Shown one piece after another: positions 35,501 through 44,658 of a stretch of DNA of 64,000 bases. The translations under genes and the position numbers were made by a program. The first letter of the stretch is position 1. Each line of letters opens with the position of its first letter. The stretch spans positions 1 through 64,000 of the forward strand of contig JAJTCO010000031.1 of NCBI GenBank assembly GCA_021323265.1, in the 5' to 3' direction. This DNA is from Pseudoduganella sp. (GTDB lineage: Bacteria; Pseudomonadota; Gammaproteobacteria; Burkholderiales; Burkholderiaceae_D). The notes beneath the pieces were generated by a model, which searched no databases, was not told the origin of the DNA, and saw only the letters and a list, made by a program, of their open reading frames with translations.

Positions 35501-38341
35501 CTGCCGCACGCGCTCGATGGTGAAGTCGAACAGGTCGTGCTGGGCATCGTCCAGGTGTGGCGCCGGGGCCTGCAACTGCTGCAGCGTGGTTTCCAGCGCA
35601 TAGGACAGCTCGCGCAGCGGCTTGAAGCCGACCGTGGCGGAGGTGCCGGTCAGGGTGTGCACGGCCTGCAGCGCTTCCGCGTTGACCGGGCGCTGTTCAT
35701 GGCGCCACTCGCCGAAGTCGCGCGTCAGCAGGCGCACCAGTTCGTCCGTCTCCGCCATGTAGATGTTGTACAGGGGCAGCGGGATGGCCAGGCGGCCGAC
35801 GAACTTCATGTTGTCGTCCGCCGGCGGCGCAGGCGGGGTCGGCGCGGTGGCGCTCGGGAATTCGATGACGTTGGTGGGGCGCGCGGCCAGCGGCTCGCCG
35901 GCATCTTCCTCCGGCAGTGCGTCCAGCGTCAGCTCCTCAAGCTCGAACGGCGCTTCTTGCGGCGCTTCGGCAAGCAGGTCGGCTGCGGGCGGTTCGGCGG
36001 CAGGCGGCGCGACGGCCTCCGGTTCGGCAGCGGGCGGCGCCTCTGCCGGCGCCTCGGCCACGGCTGGTGCGGCGCCGGGATGTTCGAAGGCAGCGCCTTC
36101 CTGCACGCGCGCAGCGGCGGCGACGATGGGCGCTTCGCTGCGGGCCGAATGGCCGGTCGCCACCAGCTCCTCCACCCATGCGGTCATTTCCCCGCTTGCG
36201 TAATCGAGCAACTCAAACAAGGCTTCGGTGGCGCTGCGCTCCTCGGCCAGCCACACGTTCATCACGCGCTCGATCGCATGCGCGCCATCGCCGAAGCGGT
36301 TCAGGCCCACCATGCGGCTGCTGCCCTTGAGCGTATGGAAGGAGCGGCGCAGCATGGTCAGCGTATCGATGCCGGCAATCTCGGCATGCGGACGCGCCAG
36401 GGTTTCGCGCACGTAGGCCAGCACTTCCTGCGCCTCGCCGATGAAAATCTCCAGCAACTCGGCCTCGACTTCCTCGTCGCCGGCGGCGCCGGCTGCCGGG
36501 ACGGGCGCCGTCAGCACCGGTTCCGGCGCCGCTTCCGGTTCCGGCAGCGCCTCTTCCAGCACCGGGATCGACTCGGGGCCGGAGATCTTCTTGAACGGTA
36601 CGGCGCGGAAAGTGCCGTGCTCGGGGTCGAAGGCGAAACGCTCGCGCGCCCCGGCCGGGTTCTGCCCCAGCATGTCGACGAAGAAGCCCAGCGCGCCGAC
36701 ATTCTGCGCAATCTGGTCCAGCGCCCGCGCCTCCTGCGCCGGATCGCCGCTGCCAGCCGCCAGGCGACCGATCTCCAGGCGCACGTGGGCCGCGGCATTC
36801 ATCGCATCATCCTGGTCCAGGATGGCGCAGGCGCCGTGCAACTGGTGCAGCACCTTATCCAGTTCGCCCAACGCAGGCCGCTGCGACGGGTCGGTGTAAT
36901 ACTCGTCCAGCACTTTCTCGACCTGGCGCAGGCCGGTCTTCATTTCCAGCGACAGCGCGACGACCGTGTCGTCCTCGTGCAGGCGGCGTGCCAGGCTGTC
37001 CTGCCACTGTGCCGGCTCCGGTGCCGCGCCGCCGCCCTGCAGGGCCTGCAGGCGCGCCGCAATGGTGTCCGCATGGGCATTGAAGTCGTCCGGCAAATGG
37101 CGGATCTGCGCGATGCCATGCTCGGCAAACAGCAGCGCCGTCGCCATCTCCAGTCCCAGCGCCTCGCTGCGGCCGGCGCCGGCGGTGCTGCGCGCCGCCT
37201 CCGCCAGCTGGCGCATCAGCGCCGCCAGGGCGCCCAGGCCCAGCTTGTCGCTGGCCGCCGCCACCTTGGCCAGCGACTGGCCGAATTCGTCGTCCAGTTC
37301 AGGATTGTGCTCGTGCTGCTCCATGCGCTGCCAGGCCGAGCGTGCCTGGGCAATGCCGTCGCGCGCGGCGGCGAGCGACTCGTCGTCGATGCGGCCGTAG
37401 CGGCGCGTCTCGAAATCGTGCGGCACCATGCCATCGAGCGCATAGCCGGCGCGCAGCTGGCGTGCCAGCGGCGGCAGGGTTTCCGGATCGGCGGCGGCGA
37501 CAAAGAACAGCGCCTCGCGCAGCACGTTGTCCGGCAGGTCCGGCTCGCCCGCCGACAGGCGGCGCAACTGCAGGTTGATCAGGCCAAAGAGCTGCTTGAC
37601 GTAGCGGTTGCTCTCCAGCTGCCCGCCCACCACCAGTTCGGAAAACGCCTGCATGGCGCGCCAGAACACGCGCGGCTTCGGCTCGCGCTGCTGGTCCGCC
37701 ACGTCGGTGATGGCCGCCTGCAGCGCGGCCGCGTGGATCGCCTGGCTGCCGGCGTCGGCCGCTTTCAGGTACGGCAGCAGCGCGCGCTCGAAGCGCTGGC
37801 GCAGCGCCTTGTAGTCGGCCGCCGCGCCGCCTGGCGCGCCGGCCGCCGGCAAGGCCGCCGGCAGTTCGGGCACGTGCGACACGTCCGGGAAGAACAGGTC
37901 GGCCGGGTGCACCCGGTCGATGCCCAGCAAGTCCTGCACGTCGCGGAAGAAGGGGAACAGGCGCACCGGCTGGAATGGCGCGCCGGCCAGGAGCTCCTCC
38001 AGGAACTCCACCAGCGCCTGGTACATGTTCGCCAGCAGCTGCGCATGGTCCGGCGTGCATTTCAGCGTGCCATCGCGCATGCGGTCCAGCACCACTTCGG
38101 CCAGCTGCGTCAGCAGGGCCACGCCGTCCACGTCCACCATCTGCAAGGCGCCGTGCGCCTGGTGCAGGTGGGATTTGGCGTGCATCAGCGCCGTCGTCTG
38201 GTCTTCCGGGTCGCGCCCGCCGGCTTCGAACAGCGCGGTGCGGGAACGGGCCAACGCTTCGCGGATTTCACCCATGACCCAGGACAGCGGCCCGGTGTCG
38301 TATTGCGGCAAAGCGGTGAACGAAAGATCAGGTTTGCTCAT
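32525..38341 (-). CDS. chpA: ChpA/PilL-type hybrid CheA histidine kinase of the type IV pilus chemosensory system
   Basis: Very large cytoplasmic CheA kinase of 1938 residues controlling twitching motility. The N-terminal half holds several Hpt-like domains. Canonical ones are FHTLKGSS (H669) and HTVKGSA (H1209). VHTLTGTS (H895) has Thr where Lys is usual. Weaker ones are HLHQAHGAL near residue 60 and HQLHGA (H499/H502). A dimerisation helix pair follows (about 1370-1470), then HATPase (about 1470-1625; N-box HLLRNSIVHG, G-box GRGVGMDIV), a CheW domain (about 1625-1765) and a C-terminal receiver (about 1817-1938; phospho-Asp in LMLVDIEMP). Ala/Glu/Pro-rich linkers join the modules. It is last in the pilG–pilH–pilI–pilJ–chpA operon, 12 bases after pilJ. 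Confidence 0.95.
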   Translation of the reverse strand: MSKPDLSFTALPQYDTGPLSWVMGEIREALARSRTALFEAGGRDPEDQTTALMHAKSHLHQAHGALQMVDVDGVALLTQLAEVVLDRMRDGTLKCTPDHAQLLANMYQALVEFLEELLAGAPFQPVRLFPFFRDVQDLLGIDRVHPADLFFPDVSHVPELPAALPAAGAPGGAAADYKALRQRFERALLPYLKAADAGSQAIHAAALQAAITDVADQQREPKPRVFWRAMQAFSELVVGGQLESNRYVKQLFGLINLQLRRLSAGEPDLPDNVLREALFFVAAADPETLPPLARQLRAGYALDGMVPHDFETRRYGRIDDESLAAARDGIAQARSAWQRMEQHEHNPELDDEFGQSLAKVAAASDKLGLGALAALMRQLAEAARSTAGAGRSEALGLEMATALLFAEHGIAQIRHLPDDFNAHADTIAARLQALQGGGAAPEPAQWQDSLARRLHEDDTVVALSLEMKTGLRQVEKVLDEYYTDPSQRPALGELDKVLHQLHGACAILDQDDAMNAAAHVRLEIGRLAAGSGDPAQEARALDQIAQNVGALGFFVDMLGQNPAGARERFAFDPEHGTFRAVPFKKISGPESIPVLEEALPEPEAAPEPVLTAPVPAAGAAGDEEVEAELLEIFIGEAQEVLAYVRETLARPHAEIAGIDTLTMLRRSFHTLKGSSRMVGLNRFGDGAHAIERVMNVWLAEERSATEALFELLDYASGEMTAWVEELVATGHSARSEAPIVAAAARVQEGAAFEHPGAAPAVAEAPAEAPPAAEPEAVAPPAAEPPAADLLAEAPQEAPFELEELTLDALPEEDAGEPLAARPTNVIEFPSATAPTPPAPPADDNMKFVGRLAIPLPLYNIYMAETDELVRLLTRDFGEWRHEQRPVNAEALQAVHTLTGTSATVGFKPLRELSYALETTLQQLQAPAPHLDDAQHDLFDFTIERVRQMLQSFATGELPPEQPELIEALHKLRDTLAHPPEAGEALDARLDSIVGEPATQVLEERLDALFSDTYHSLIADPPPAPERSAQPKPQVATQDENIDNLFDSAFDDAFDAPALKQAAPAAEPLHLVPPVAEPEAEAEAEAEAEAEAEAEAEGLRAEADAAVAEAAIEIDAIEASAHAAGEPVVEPAVDLDHAPAGEVQVVELEESPHLLGASPSDLHDELDPDLLPVFLEEGADLLPQIGETLRAWHAKPTDFSHAHSLQRVLHTVKGSARMAGAMRLGQHAHEIETHIENMVHAGSASQHSFDELMAHYDHALLLFEQLQNPEAYAAAMATAEASAAESPAADAAAPAQEGTAAAPTLSALAARLAVAPAAKAEEADGGAKAPLVRVRADILDRLVNQAGEVSITRSRLENEVGSLRTAVSDFQENLNRLRRQLREVEMQAESQIASRMSIAGEREFDPLEFDRFTRLQELTRMMAESVNDVASFHEGLIRSIDSASGDLGQQARMTRDLQRDLMRVRMVPFNSISERLFRVARQGAKETDKRVNLDIRGGAVEMDRSVLERMAAPFEHLLRNSIVHGIEARERRLEHGKGETGELLVQASQQGNEVVLEFSDDGAGLDLDRIRAKARSVGLLAAGQEVSDAEAANLIFQPGFSTADTLTELAGRGVGMDIVLSEAQALGGRVETFSEPGKGTRFTIRLPLTLAVTQVVLVAAGGRTFAVPALMVEQVLQMKEGALSEATAKGAVVHHGQHIALRYLATLLGDSQARPLLQRSSPVMMLRSGADRVALHVDEIVGNREVVIKNIGPQLSRMPGIAGATVLGSGEIVLILNPVALQLHVAQHPELAPKAAATPSPAAPGSGADAAVPSRAHGTVMVVDDSLTVRKVTQRLLEREGYHVMLAKDGVDALEQMQDRMPELMLVDIEMPRMDGFDLTRNVRGDERTRDIPIIMITSRSADKHRNYALQLGVNAYFGKPFQEDILLGAIAGLLPQNQ
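35053..35115 (-). repeat. Hexanucleotide tract encoding (Glu-Ala)n in chpA
   Basis: About ten units of the plus-strand hexamer GGCTTC (some GGCCTC or TGCTTC) encode an alternating Ala-Glu linker between the third and fourth strong Hpt domains. Copy-number change would lengthen or shorten the linker in frame. Confidence 0.85.
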
Positions 38342-38353
38342 AGATTCTAAAGA

Positions 38354-40669
38354 TTAAGCGCTAATGCGGAATCGCGACACCGAGTTTTTCAGCTCCTGCG
38401 CCAGCACGGTCAGCTTGCGCACCGAGGATGCCGTCTGCTGCGTACCGTCCTGGGTTTGCTGCGTCACCTGCAGGATGTGCTGCATATTGTGCGCCACTCC
38501 GTTGGCGGACGTCGCCTGCATGCCCGTTGCGTACGAGATGCCCTGAATCAGCTCCGCCAGGCGGTCCGACACCTGCGAGATGTCCTGCAGCGCGCTGCCG
38601 GCCGCGTCGGACAGCTTGGCCCCTTCGACCACGCCCTGCGTCGACTTTTCCATTGCCGCCACCGCGTCGTGGGTGTCGGTCTGAATGGTCTTCACCAGCG
38701 CACCGATCTGCTTGGCCGCTTCGGCGGAACGTTCCGCCAGGCGCTGAACCTCTTCCGCCACCACCGAGAAGCCGCGTCCGGCCTCGCCGGCCGACGCCGC
38801 CTGGATCGCCGCATTCAGCGCCAGCACGTTGGTCTGTTCGGTAATGTCGGAAATAAGCTCGGTGATCTCGCCAATCTCCTGCGACGATTCGCCCAGGCGC
38901 TTGATGCGCTTGGAGGTTTCCTGGATCTGCTCGCGGATCTCGTCCATGCCCTTGATCGCGTTCTGCACCGCGGTCGCGCCCTGGCGCGCCGCCGCAACCG
39001 ACTGGCGCGCCACGTCCGCCGATTCGGCCGCGCTGCGCGACACGTCGGTAATTTCGTTGGCCATCTTCACGACGGTGTTGGACGCGTCCTGGATCTCCTT
39101 GGACTGCGCCTGCGACGCGTTCAGCAGGTCGCTGGAAATGCCCTGCGCGTGGCTCGATGCCGCCGTCACCTGTTCGGCCGTCACGGTCACCCGGCCCACC
39201 AGGCCGCGCAGTTCTTCCACCGTATAGTTCACCGAGTCCGCGATGGCGCCGGTAATGTCCTCCGACACGGTTGCCTGCACCGTCAAGTCACCGTCCGCCA
39301 CTTCCTGCAGTTCGTTCATCAGGCGCAAAATCGCGGCCTGGTTCTGCTCGTTCATGGCCTTGGCTTCCTCCTCCTGCTGCTGCGCTTTCAGGCGCATCGC
39401 CTCCGCTTCCAGGCGGCGGCGCTCGGAAGCGCGGCCGCGGTTCTGCGAGTCGATCAGCAGCACGCGGCCGATGGCCGCCGCGGACAACAGCGTCACCAGC
39501 AGGCCCGCCACCATCAGCCAGAAGGAAAGCCCCAGCGAGTCCTGTTCATCACGCAGCTTGCCCTGCAAGGTCGCGAAGCTGGCGCGCACCTGCTCGTTTT
39601 CCGCAAACAGCAGTCGCTCCGCGCTCTTGGCGGCGGAGAATTTCTCCAGTCGGTCCAGAATGAACTTGACCAGCTTGTCGTAGTCTTCGAAGCCCTTCTT
39701 CAGCGCCAGCAGGTTCTCGCGGGTTGCGCCATCGGTCACGGCGGGCAGGCCCAGGGCCGCGCTGCCGCCCAGGAAGCCATCCACGGTCTGGCGGAACACG
39801 GTGGCATCGCGCCCCAGCTGGAACGCGGTCTCGGAGGAGGAAATCCCGCCCTCGGTCAGGAAGGTCGACGCGCTGCGGCTCATGCGCTGGGTCAGCATGC
39901 CCAGTCGGCCCAGGGCCGCCAGCTCCTTGGCGCTGCCGCCCTGGCGCAGGCGCGCCGCGGCCACTTCCTCGGTCAGCGACAGCAGGTCCGGCGACATGGC
40001 ATTGAGCTTTTGCAGCGTTTCATCCAGGCCGGCCAGGTCCCACTTGTACTTGGCGATGGTGGCGGCGGCCTTGTCGGAAGCCGACCACTTCTTGCGCGCC
40101 TCGTTCAGCGACGGCAGCACCGAGCCCGGGGCCGAAATGATGGAACGGCCCGCATAGCGGCCGCCGTCGGCCAGCACCAGCAGCGCGCGATTGAGTTCGT
40201 TGCGGCTGTCCTCCAGCTGCGCCGTCGCGTCCTTGTTGCCTTTAATGGCATTCGGCGCCGCCTTGCCGATACGCTGCGAGTGCATCAGCACGTCCGAAGC
40301 GATCTGGGTACGGGTCGACGCCAGGCCGCTGTTGTAGGCGTTCCAGCCCACGAACAGCGCCGACAGCATGATCGACACGCCCAGCGTCGTGGTCAGCAGG
40401 CTCAGTTGGCGCTGGCTCGGCAGGTGGCCGATCAGGGGCAGCTTGACGTTGGCCGCGCCCTCGCCCATGGTGCCGCTGCGCAGGCGCTGCAGCAGCCCTT
40501 GCAGGCCACCGGCAACTTCGGCCGGCGCCGTCTCCGGCTCCGGCTCGGGGGTGGAGCCAGTGGCCGGCGCGGCGCCGTATTGCGAGTGGCTGAAACTGGA
40601 AAACTCCGAATTGGAAGCCAGCTCGGCGCTGGTTTCCGGTGCGGAGCGCGAGAACAATTTAAATGCCAT
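38354..40669 (-). CDS. pilJ: PilJ-type methyl-accepting chemotaxis protein
   Basis: Transmembrane chemoreceptor of 771 residues for the Pil-Chp pathway. After an unusually long, disordered cytoplasmic N-terminus (about 1-85) comes TM1 (about 90-112), a periplasmic region with PilJ-type helical modules (about 115-380; [15 protein letters not shown] in the middle), TM2 (about 382-405), HAMP, and a coiled-coil signalling domain with the tip [20 protein letters not shown]. The tip has conserved residues for CheA/CheW contact. It lies between pilI and chpA. No methyltransferase gene is present in this cluster. Confidence 0.94.
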   Translation of the reverse strand: MAFKLFSRSAPETSAELASNSEFSSFSHSQYGAAPATGSTPEPEPETAPAEVAGGLQGLLQRLRSGTMGEGAANVKLPLIGHLPSQRQLSLLTTTLGVSIMLSALFVGWNAYNSGLASTRTQIASDVLMHSQRIGKAAPNAIKGNKDATAQLEDSRNELNRALLVLADGGRYAGRSIISAPGSVLPSLNEARKKWSASDKAAATIAKYKWDLAGLDETLQKLNAMSPDLLSLTEEVAAARLRQGGSAKELAALGRLGMLTQRMSRSASTFLTEGGISSSETAFQLGRDATVFRQTVDGFLGGSAALGLPAVTDGATRENLLALKKGFEDYDKLVKFILDRLEKFSAAKSAERLLFAENEQVRASFATLQGKLRDEQDSLGLSFWLMVAGLLVTLLSAAAIGRVLLIDSQNRGRASERRRLEAEAMRLKAQQQEEEAKAMNEQNQAAILRLMNELQEVADGDLTVQATVSEDITGAIADSVNYTVEELRGLVGRVTVTAEQVTAASSHAQGISSDLLNASQAQSKEIQDASNTVVKMANEITDVSRSAAESADVARQSVAAARQGATAVQNAIKGMDEIREQIQETSKRIKRLGESSQEIGEITELISDITEQTNVLALNAAIQAASAGEAGRGFSVVAEEVQRLAERSAEAAKQIGALVKTIQTDTHDAVAAMEKSTQGVVEGAKLSDAAGSALQDISQVSDRLAELIQGISYATGMQATSANGVAHNMQHILQVTQQTQDGTQQTASSVRKLTVLAQELKNSVSRFRISA

Positions 40670-40723
40670 TAATACGTCCCCCGATTGCTTTGTTAGTATG
40701 CCGACCGCTGGCAGCGGCGTGCC

Positions 40724-41269
40724 TTACAGGCCGATTTGCAGGAACCGCGCTTCGCGCACCAGCTCGGCCAGGTCCAGCCTGGTCCACTGCTGCGCATCGC
40801 GGTCTTGGAATTGCTGGCTGCCCCAGGCAGGCAAGGCGCCGTCCGGCGCCGCCTCCGCCATTTCGTCCAGCTTGCGCAGGCCGAGCACGCGGCCGGCCAG
40901 GATGGCGCAATTGAAGCCCAGGTGGCCGGCAAAGGTCACCAGGCGGCTATCCGGTCCGGGCACCGTGCCCGCTTCGCCCAGGTAGCGTGCCAGGTCGATC
41001 ACGCCGACCAGGTTGCCGCGGATATTGGCCAGGCCGCGGAACCAGTCCTGCGCCAGCGGCACCGGCGTCACGGCCTGGTAGGGCACGATTTCCCCCACCT
41101 GGGTCAAGTCCAGCAGGCAGCGCCGGCTGCCCAGCAGCACGCCCAGCTCGCGCCCGGCGTTGCCGGTGCCGGCCTTGGCCGCCTGCATGCGTTCGAGCAA
41201 CGTCACCTGGTACTGGCGCAGGCGGCTGCGGCGTTCCGCGCCGGTCGGCGCCTGCTGGTCGGTGGCCAT
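40724..41269 (-). CDS. pilI: CheW-like adaptor (PilI)
   Basis: 181-residue CheW-domain protein that should couple PilJ to the ChpA kinase. Recognisable parts are the segment RCLLDLTQVGEIVPYQAVTPVPLAQDW in outline and the core NIRGNLVGVIDLARYLG. It follows pilH after three bases, and pilJ starts 54 bases downstream. Divergent from classical CheW, as is normal for PilI. Confidence 0.92.
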   Translation of the reverse strand: MATDQQAPTGAERRSRLRQYQVTLLERMQAAKAGTGNAGRELGVLLGSRRCLLDLTQVGEIVPYQAVTPVPLAQDWFRGLANIRGNLVGVIDLARYLGEAGTVPGPDSRLVTFAGHLGFNCAILAGRVLGLRKLDEMAEAAPDGALPAWGSQQFQDRDAQQWTRLDLAELVREARFLQIGL

Positions 41270-41272
41270 GGC

Positions 41273-41638
41273 TTAACCGAGTGCGGCGATCTTGGCCAGC
41301 AGCTCGGCCGCGTCGACCGGCTTGACCAGGTAGTCCTTGGCACCCTGGCGGATGCCCCAGATACGGTCCGTCTCCTGGTTCTTGGACGAGCAGATGATGA
41401 CCGGCACGTCCTGCAGGTCCGGGTCCTTGGCGATGGCGCGCGTGACCTGGAAGCCGTTTGCACCCGGCATCACCACGTCCATCAGGATCAGCTGCGGTTT
41501 GTCGGCCTTGATCTTGGCCAGGGCTTCTTCGCCGTTTTCGGCGGTGGAGACGGTAAACCCGCTGCGCACCAGGATGTCGGTCAGGTAGTAGCGCTCGGTG
41601 GGCGAGTCGTCGACGATCAGGATTCGTTGAATGGCCAT
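41273..41638 (-). CDS. pilH: Response regulator PilH
   Basis: Single-domain CheY-like regulator of 121 residues with acidic D10-D11, phospho-acceptor D54 in ILMDVVMPGANG and Lys in YLVKPVDAAELL. In Pseudomonas PilH favours pilus retraction and may act as a phosphate sink. It is second in the operon, 28 bases after pilG. Confidence 0.93.
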   Translation of the reverse strand: MAIQRILIVDDSPTERYYLTDILVRSGFTVSTAENGEEALAKIKADKPQLILMDVVMPGANGFQVTRAIAKDPDLQDVPVIICSSKNQETDRIWGIRQGAKDYLVKPVDAAELLAKIAALG

Positions 41639-41666
41639 GCTTTGCCTCTAGTAATGCGGTGTATTG

Positions 41667-42065
41667 TTATGCGCCGGCCGCCGCGGTGTGCTCGCGCACC
41701 GCAGCCAGCAGGCTATCTTTTGTGAAGGGTTTGGTCAGGTAAGCCGCCGAGCCGACCATGGCGCCGCGCGCGCGGTCGAACAGGCCGTCCTTGGAGGACA
41801 GCATCAGCACCGGAGTGGAGTGGAACTTGGCGCTCTTCTTGATCAGCGCGCAGGTCTGGTAACCGTCCAGGCGCGGCATCAGGATGTCGCAAAAGATCAG
41901 CGCCGGCTGGTGGTCGTTGATCTTGGCCAGCGCATCGAAGCCGTCTTCCGCCAACACCACCTGGTAACCGGCCTGGGTCAGGAAAATTTCGGCGGAGCGA
42001 CGGATGGTGCTGCTGTCGTCGATCACCATGATTTTCAGTCCGGTTCCCTGCGGCGTTGTCGTCAT
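41667..42065 (-). CDS. pilG: Response regulator PilG
   Basis: Single-domain CheY-like regulator of 132 residues with IDDSSTIRRSAE, phospho-acceptor D60 in IFCDILMPRLDG and the AYLTKPFTKDSL lysine region. In Pseudomonas PilG promotes pilus extension and raises cAMP. ATG 42065 is preferred over a TTG twelve codons upstream, because the family starts here and a GGGTGG stretch lies before it. First gene of the chemosensory operon, with a 204-base AT-rich gap upstream. Confidence 0.93.
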   Translation of the reverse strand: MTTTPQGTGLKIMVIDDSSTIRRSAEIFLTQAGYQVVLAEDGFDALAKINDHQPALIFCDILMPRLDGYQTCALIKKSAKFHSTPVLMLSSKDGLFDRARGAMVGSAAYLTKPFTKDSLLAAVREHTAAAGA

Positions 42066-42231
42066 TTGAAAGTCATCCACCCTTATAGCTTCCGGCGCCA
42101 ACCGACGTCACGCGAAGCGTGTCCAGCCCTGGCACCGCCATTGTGTCGCTACGATAGCACAGGGCACAGGCGTGTGGCGGAACCTGCTGCTTAAAAGAAA
42201 CACTTATTTAAATGACTACTTTGAAACACCT

Positions 42232-42259
42232 ATTATGTTAATGGAAACTCAATTGCCAA
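42232..42259 (-). promoter_or_regulatory. Possible sigma-70 promoter for the pil chemosensory operon
   Basis: On the minus strand TTGGCA (42259-42254) and CATAAT (42237-42232) are 16 bases apart, in the most AT-rich part of the window between the rubredoxin stop and pilG. The leader would be about 160 bases and includes a small CACGC-GAA-GCGTG hairpin. Weak match, no supporting data. Confidence 0.35.
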
Positions 42260-42269
42260 GGCTTCAATT

Positions 42270-42461
42270 TCAGATCGCCACCATCTCGAAATCATCCTTG
42301 CGCGCGCCGCATTCCGGGCACGTCCAGTTCATCGGCACGTCGGCCCAGCGGGTGCCGGGGGCGATGCCCTCTTCCGGCAAGCCGGCGGCTTCGTCATAAA
42401 TCCAGCCGCAGATCAGGCACATCCAGCTTTGGAATTCCTGGCTTGGTTCAATGCTGCTCAC
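42270..42461 (-). CDS. Rubredoxin
   Basis: 63-residue iron-sulfur electron carrier. The four iron-ligand cysteines are C15/C18 (CLICG) and C48/C51 (CPECG), with the conserved GWIYDEAAGLPEEGIAPGTRW between them. It starts with GTG at 42461, with AAGGTGA upstream. It lies in front of the pil chemosensory operon and is divergent from thiD. The redox partner is unknown. Confidence 0.95.
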   Translation of the reverse strand: MSSIEPSQEFQSWMCLICGWIYDEAAGLPEEGIAPGTRWADVPMNWTCPECGARKDDFEMVAI

Positions 42462-42518
42462 GTTGAGTCACCTTCTGATAAAGTAAAATGCTGAATTAGG
42501 TATCTTAATCCACCCGCC

Positions 42519-43328
42519 GTGCAAAACCAAACTTCTCCCCTGATCCTGACCTTTGGCGTAGCCGATCCGGTCGGCGCCATCGGCGTGCAGGCCGACCTGG
42601 CCGTGTTCCACGCCCTCGGCTGCCGCGGCCTGTCCGTCACCACCGCCCTGCTGGTGGGCGACAGCGCGCGCGTCGAGGACCAGCAGCATATCGAACCCGA
42701 CTGGGTGGCCGACCAGGCGCGCATGGTGCTGGAAGACGTGCCGGTGCAGGCGTTCAAAGTGGGCGCGCTGGACCACCTGGAGCACGTCTCCACCATCGCC
42801 GAAATCGTGTCCGACTATCCCGATGCGCCGCTGGTGCTCGACCCCTTCGGCAGCCAGCTGCCCGCGCCCGACGACGAAGACGACCCGGAAGAACTGCTGA
42901 CGGTGCTGCGCCAGCTGCTCGTGCCGCAAGGCACGCTGCTGATGCTGTCCGAAGTCGAACTGGCGCGCATGGCCGAAACCTGGCGCGACCTGGGCAATGG
43001 CGAAACCATGGCCGACGACGCCGAACACTTGATCGACCTGGGCTGCGAATACGTGCTCGTCACCGGCACCAATGCCGGCAGCGGCCAGCGCGCCAACACC
43101 CTGTACAGCGCCGACGGCGTGCTGCGCCACGACAAATGGCAGCACCTGCCGGGCCCCTTCGTGGGCGCCGGCGGCACCCTGTCGGCCGCCATCGCCGCCT
43201 ACCTGGCGCACGGCCTGGCCGTGCCGGAAGCGGTCGAACGCGCCGAGCAATACACTTACCAGGCCCTGCTCCATGCCCAGCGTTACGGCATGGGCCGATT
43301 TGTCCCCAATCGCTTCTTCCCATCATGA
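42519..43328 (+). CDS. thiD: Hydroxymethylpyrimidine/phosphomethylpyrimidine kinase
   Basis: Ribokinase-fold enzyme of thiamine synthesis, 269 residues. The N-terminal [21 protein letters not shown] aligns with the HMP-binding start, and the anion-hole region [21 protein letters not shown] with the usual [12 protein letters not shown]. Both are rather divergent: the conserved GTGC cysteine is replaced by GAGG and the SDSGGGAG loop by VADPVGAIG. It is therefore assigned to the family with slightly lower certainty of activity. GTG start at 42519. Its stop overlaps the hemL start (ATGA). Confidence 0.85.
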   Translation: MQNQTSPLILTFGVADPVGAIGVQADLAVFHALGCRGLSVTTALLVGDSARVEDQQHIEPDWVADQARMVLEDVPVQAFKVGALDHLEHVSTIAEIVSDYPDAPLVLDPFGSQLPAPDDEDDPEELLTVLRQLLVPQGTLLMLSEVELARMAETWRDLGNGETMADDAEHLIDLGCEYVLVTGTNAGSGQRANTLYSADGVLRHDKWQHLPGPFVGAGGTLSAAIAAYLAHGLAVPEAVERAEQYTYQALLHAQRYGMGRFVPNRFFPS

Positions 43329-44608
43329 CCACTTCGAAAAACGACATCCTGTTCGAACGCGCCCAGCAAACCACCCCGGGCGGCGTCAATTCGCCGGTGC
43401 GCGCCTTCCGCTCCGTGGGCGGCACGCCACGCTTCATCACCCGCGCCGAAGGCCCCTACTTCTGGGACGCGGACGGCAAGCGCTACATCGACTACATCGG
43501 CTCCTGGGGCCCGGCCATCGTCGGCCACGCCCATCCGGCAGTGGTGCAGGCGGTGCAGGAAGCGGCCACGCGCGGCCTGTCCTTCGGCGCCCCGACCGAA
43601 GCCGAAATCGAGATGGCGGAAGAGATTTGCCGCCTGGTGCCCTCGATCGAACAGGTGCGCCTGGTCTCGTCCGGCACGGAAGCGACCATGAGCGCCCTGC
43701 GCCTGGCGCGCGGCGCCACCGGGCGCGACAAGATCGTCAAGTTCGAAGGCTGCTACCACGGCCACGCCGACTCGCTGCTGGTGAAGGCCGGCAGCGGCCT
43801 GCTCACTTTCGGCAACCCGACGTCGGCCGGCGTGCCGGAAGATTTCGTCAAGCACACCCTGGTGCTGGACTACAACAACGTGCAGCAGATCCGCGACGCC
43901 TTCGCCCAGTACGGCAAGGAGATCGCCTGCGTGATCGTGGAGCCGGTGGCTGGCAACATGAACCTGATCAAGGGCACGCCGGCATTCCTCGGCGCGCTGC
44001 GCGAGCTGTGCACCGAACACGGCGCCATCCTGATCTTTGACGAAGTGATGTGCGGCTTCCGCGTCGGCCTGGGCGGCGCCCAGGCCCTGTACGGCATCCA
44101 GCCCGACCTGACGGCACTGGGCAAGGTGATCGGCGGCGGCCTGCCGGTGGCGGCCTTCGGCGGCTCCAAGGCGCTGATGTCGAAGATGTCGCCGGTGGGG
44201 GCGGTGTACCAGGCCGGCACCCTGTCCGGCAACCCGGTGGCGGTGGCCGCCGGCATGACCACGCTCAAGCTGATCCAGCAGCCCGGCTTCTACGAAGCCC
44301 TGGCGCGCAGCGCCCGCCGCCTGGCCGACGGCCTGACGGCCGCCGCGCGCGAAGCCGGCGTCACCTTCTGCGCCGACGCCGAAGGCGGCATGTTCGGCCT
44401 CTACTTCAGCGCCAGCCCACCCAACAACTACGCCGAGATGATGGCCGGCGACCGCGACAAGTTCAACGTCTTCTTCCACAAGATGCTGGACGAAGGCGTC
44501 TACTTCGCCCCGGCCGCCTTCGAAGCGGGCTTCGTCAGCGCCCAGCACGACGACGCCGTGATCGACGCCACCATCGCCGCCGCCCGCAAGGTCTTCGCCA
44601 CCCTCTGA
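43325..44608 (+). CDS. hemL: Glutamate-1-semialdehyde 2,1-aminomutase
   Basis: PLP enzyme that makes 5-aminolevulinate for haem by the C5 pathway. The 427-residue product has [17 protein letters not shown] at the start, [24 protein letters not shown] and the PLP-lysine region [19 protein letters not shown] 43325 overlaps the thiD stop. Followed by palindromic element B, which separates it from the convergent histidine kinase gene. Confidence 0.97.
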   Translation: MTTSKNDILFERAQQTTPGGVNSPVRAFRSVGGTPRFITRAEGPYFWDADGKRYIDYIGSWGPAIVGHAHPAVVQAVQEAATRGLSFGAPTEAEIEMAEEICRLVPSIEQVRLVSSGTEATMSALRLARGATGRDKIVKFEGCYHGHADSLLVKAGSGLLTFGNPTSAGVPEDFVKHTLVLDYNNVQQIRDAFAQYGKEIACVIVEPVAGNMNLIKGTPAFLGALRELCTEHGAILIFDEVMCGFRVGLGGAQALYGIQPDLTALGKVIGGGLPVAAFGGSKALMSKMSPVGAVYQAGTLSGNPVAVAAGMTTLKLIQQPGFYEALARSARRLADGLTAAAREAGVTFCADAEGGMFGLYFSASPPNNYAEMMAGDRDKFNVFFHKMLDEGVYFAPAAFEAGFVSAQHDDAVIDATIAAARKVFATL

Positions 44609-44617
44609 CGGCCCAGT

Positions 44618-44656
44618 CCGTGTCCACCTTGGGGTCAGACCCTTTGGTGGACACGG
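44618..44656. repeat. Palindromic intergenic element, copy B
   Basis: Perfect 11-base arms CCGTGTCCACC (44618-44628) and GGTGGACACGG (44646-44656) enclose GGGTCAGACCC (44632-44642). It lies in the 50-base gap between convergent hemL and the histidine kinase gene, so it is a probable bidirectional terminator. The core is the same as in copies A, C and D but the outer arms differ. Confidence 0.75.
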
Positions 44657-44658
44657 TC

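Noticed and set aside
32066-38350. A 2094-codon open frame on the plus strand opposite chpA
   Set aside because: It is an artefact of high GC and codon use in chpA. Its translation is rich in His, Arg and Gln with no domain, and the minus-strand frame has clear CheA, Hpt and receiver motifs.
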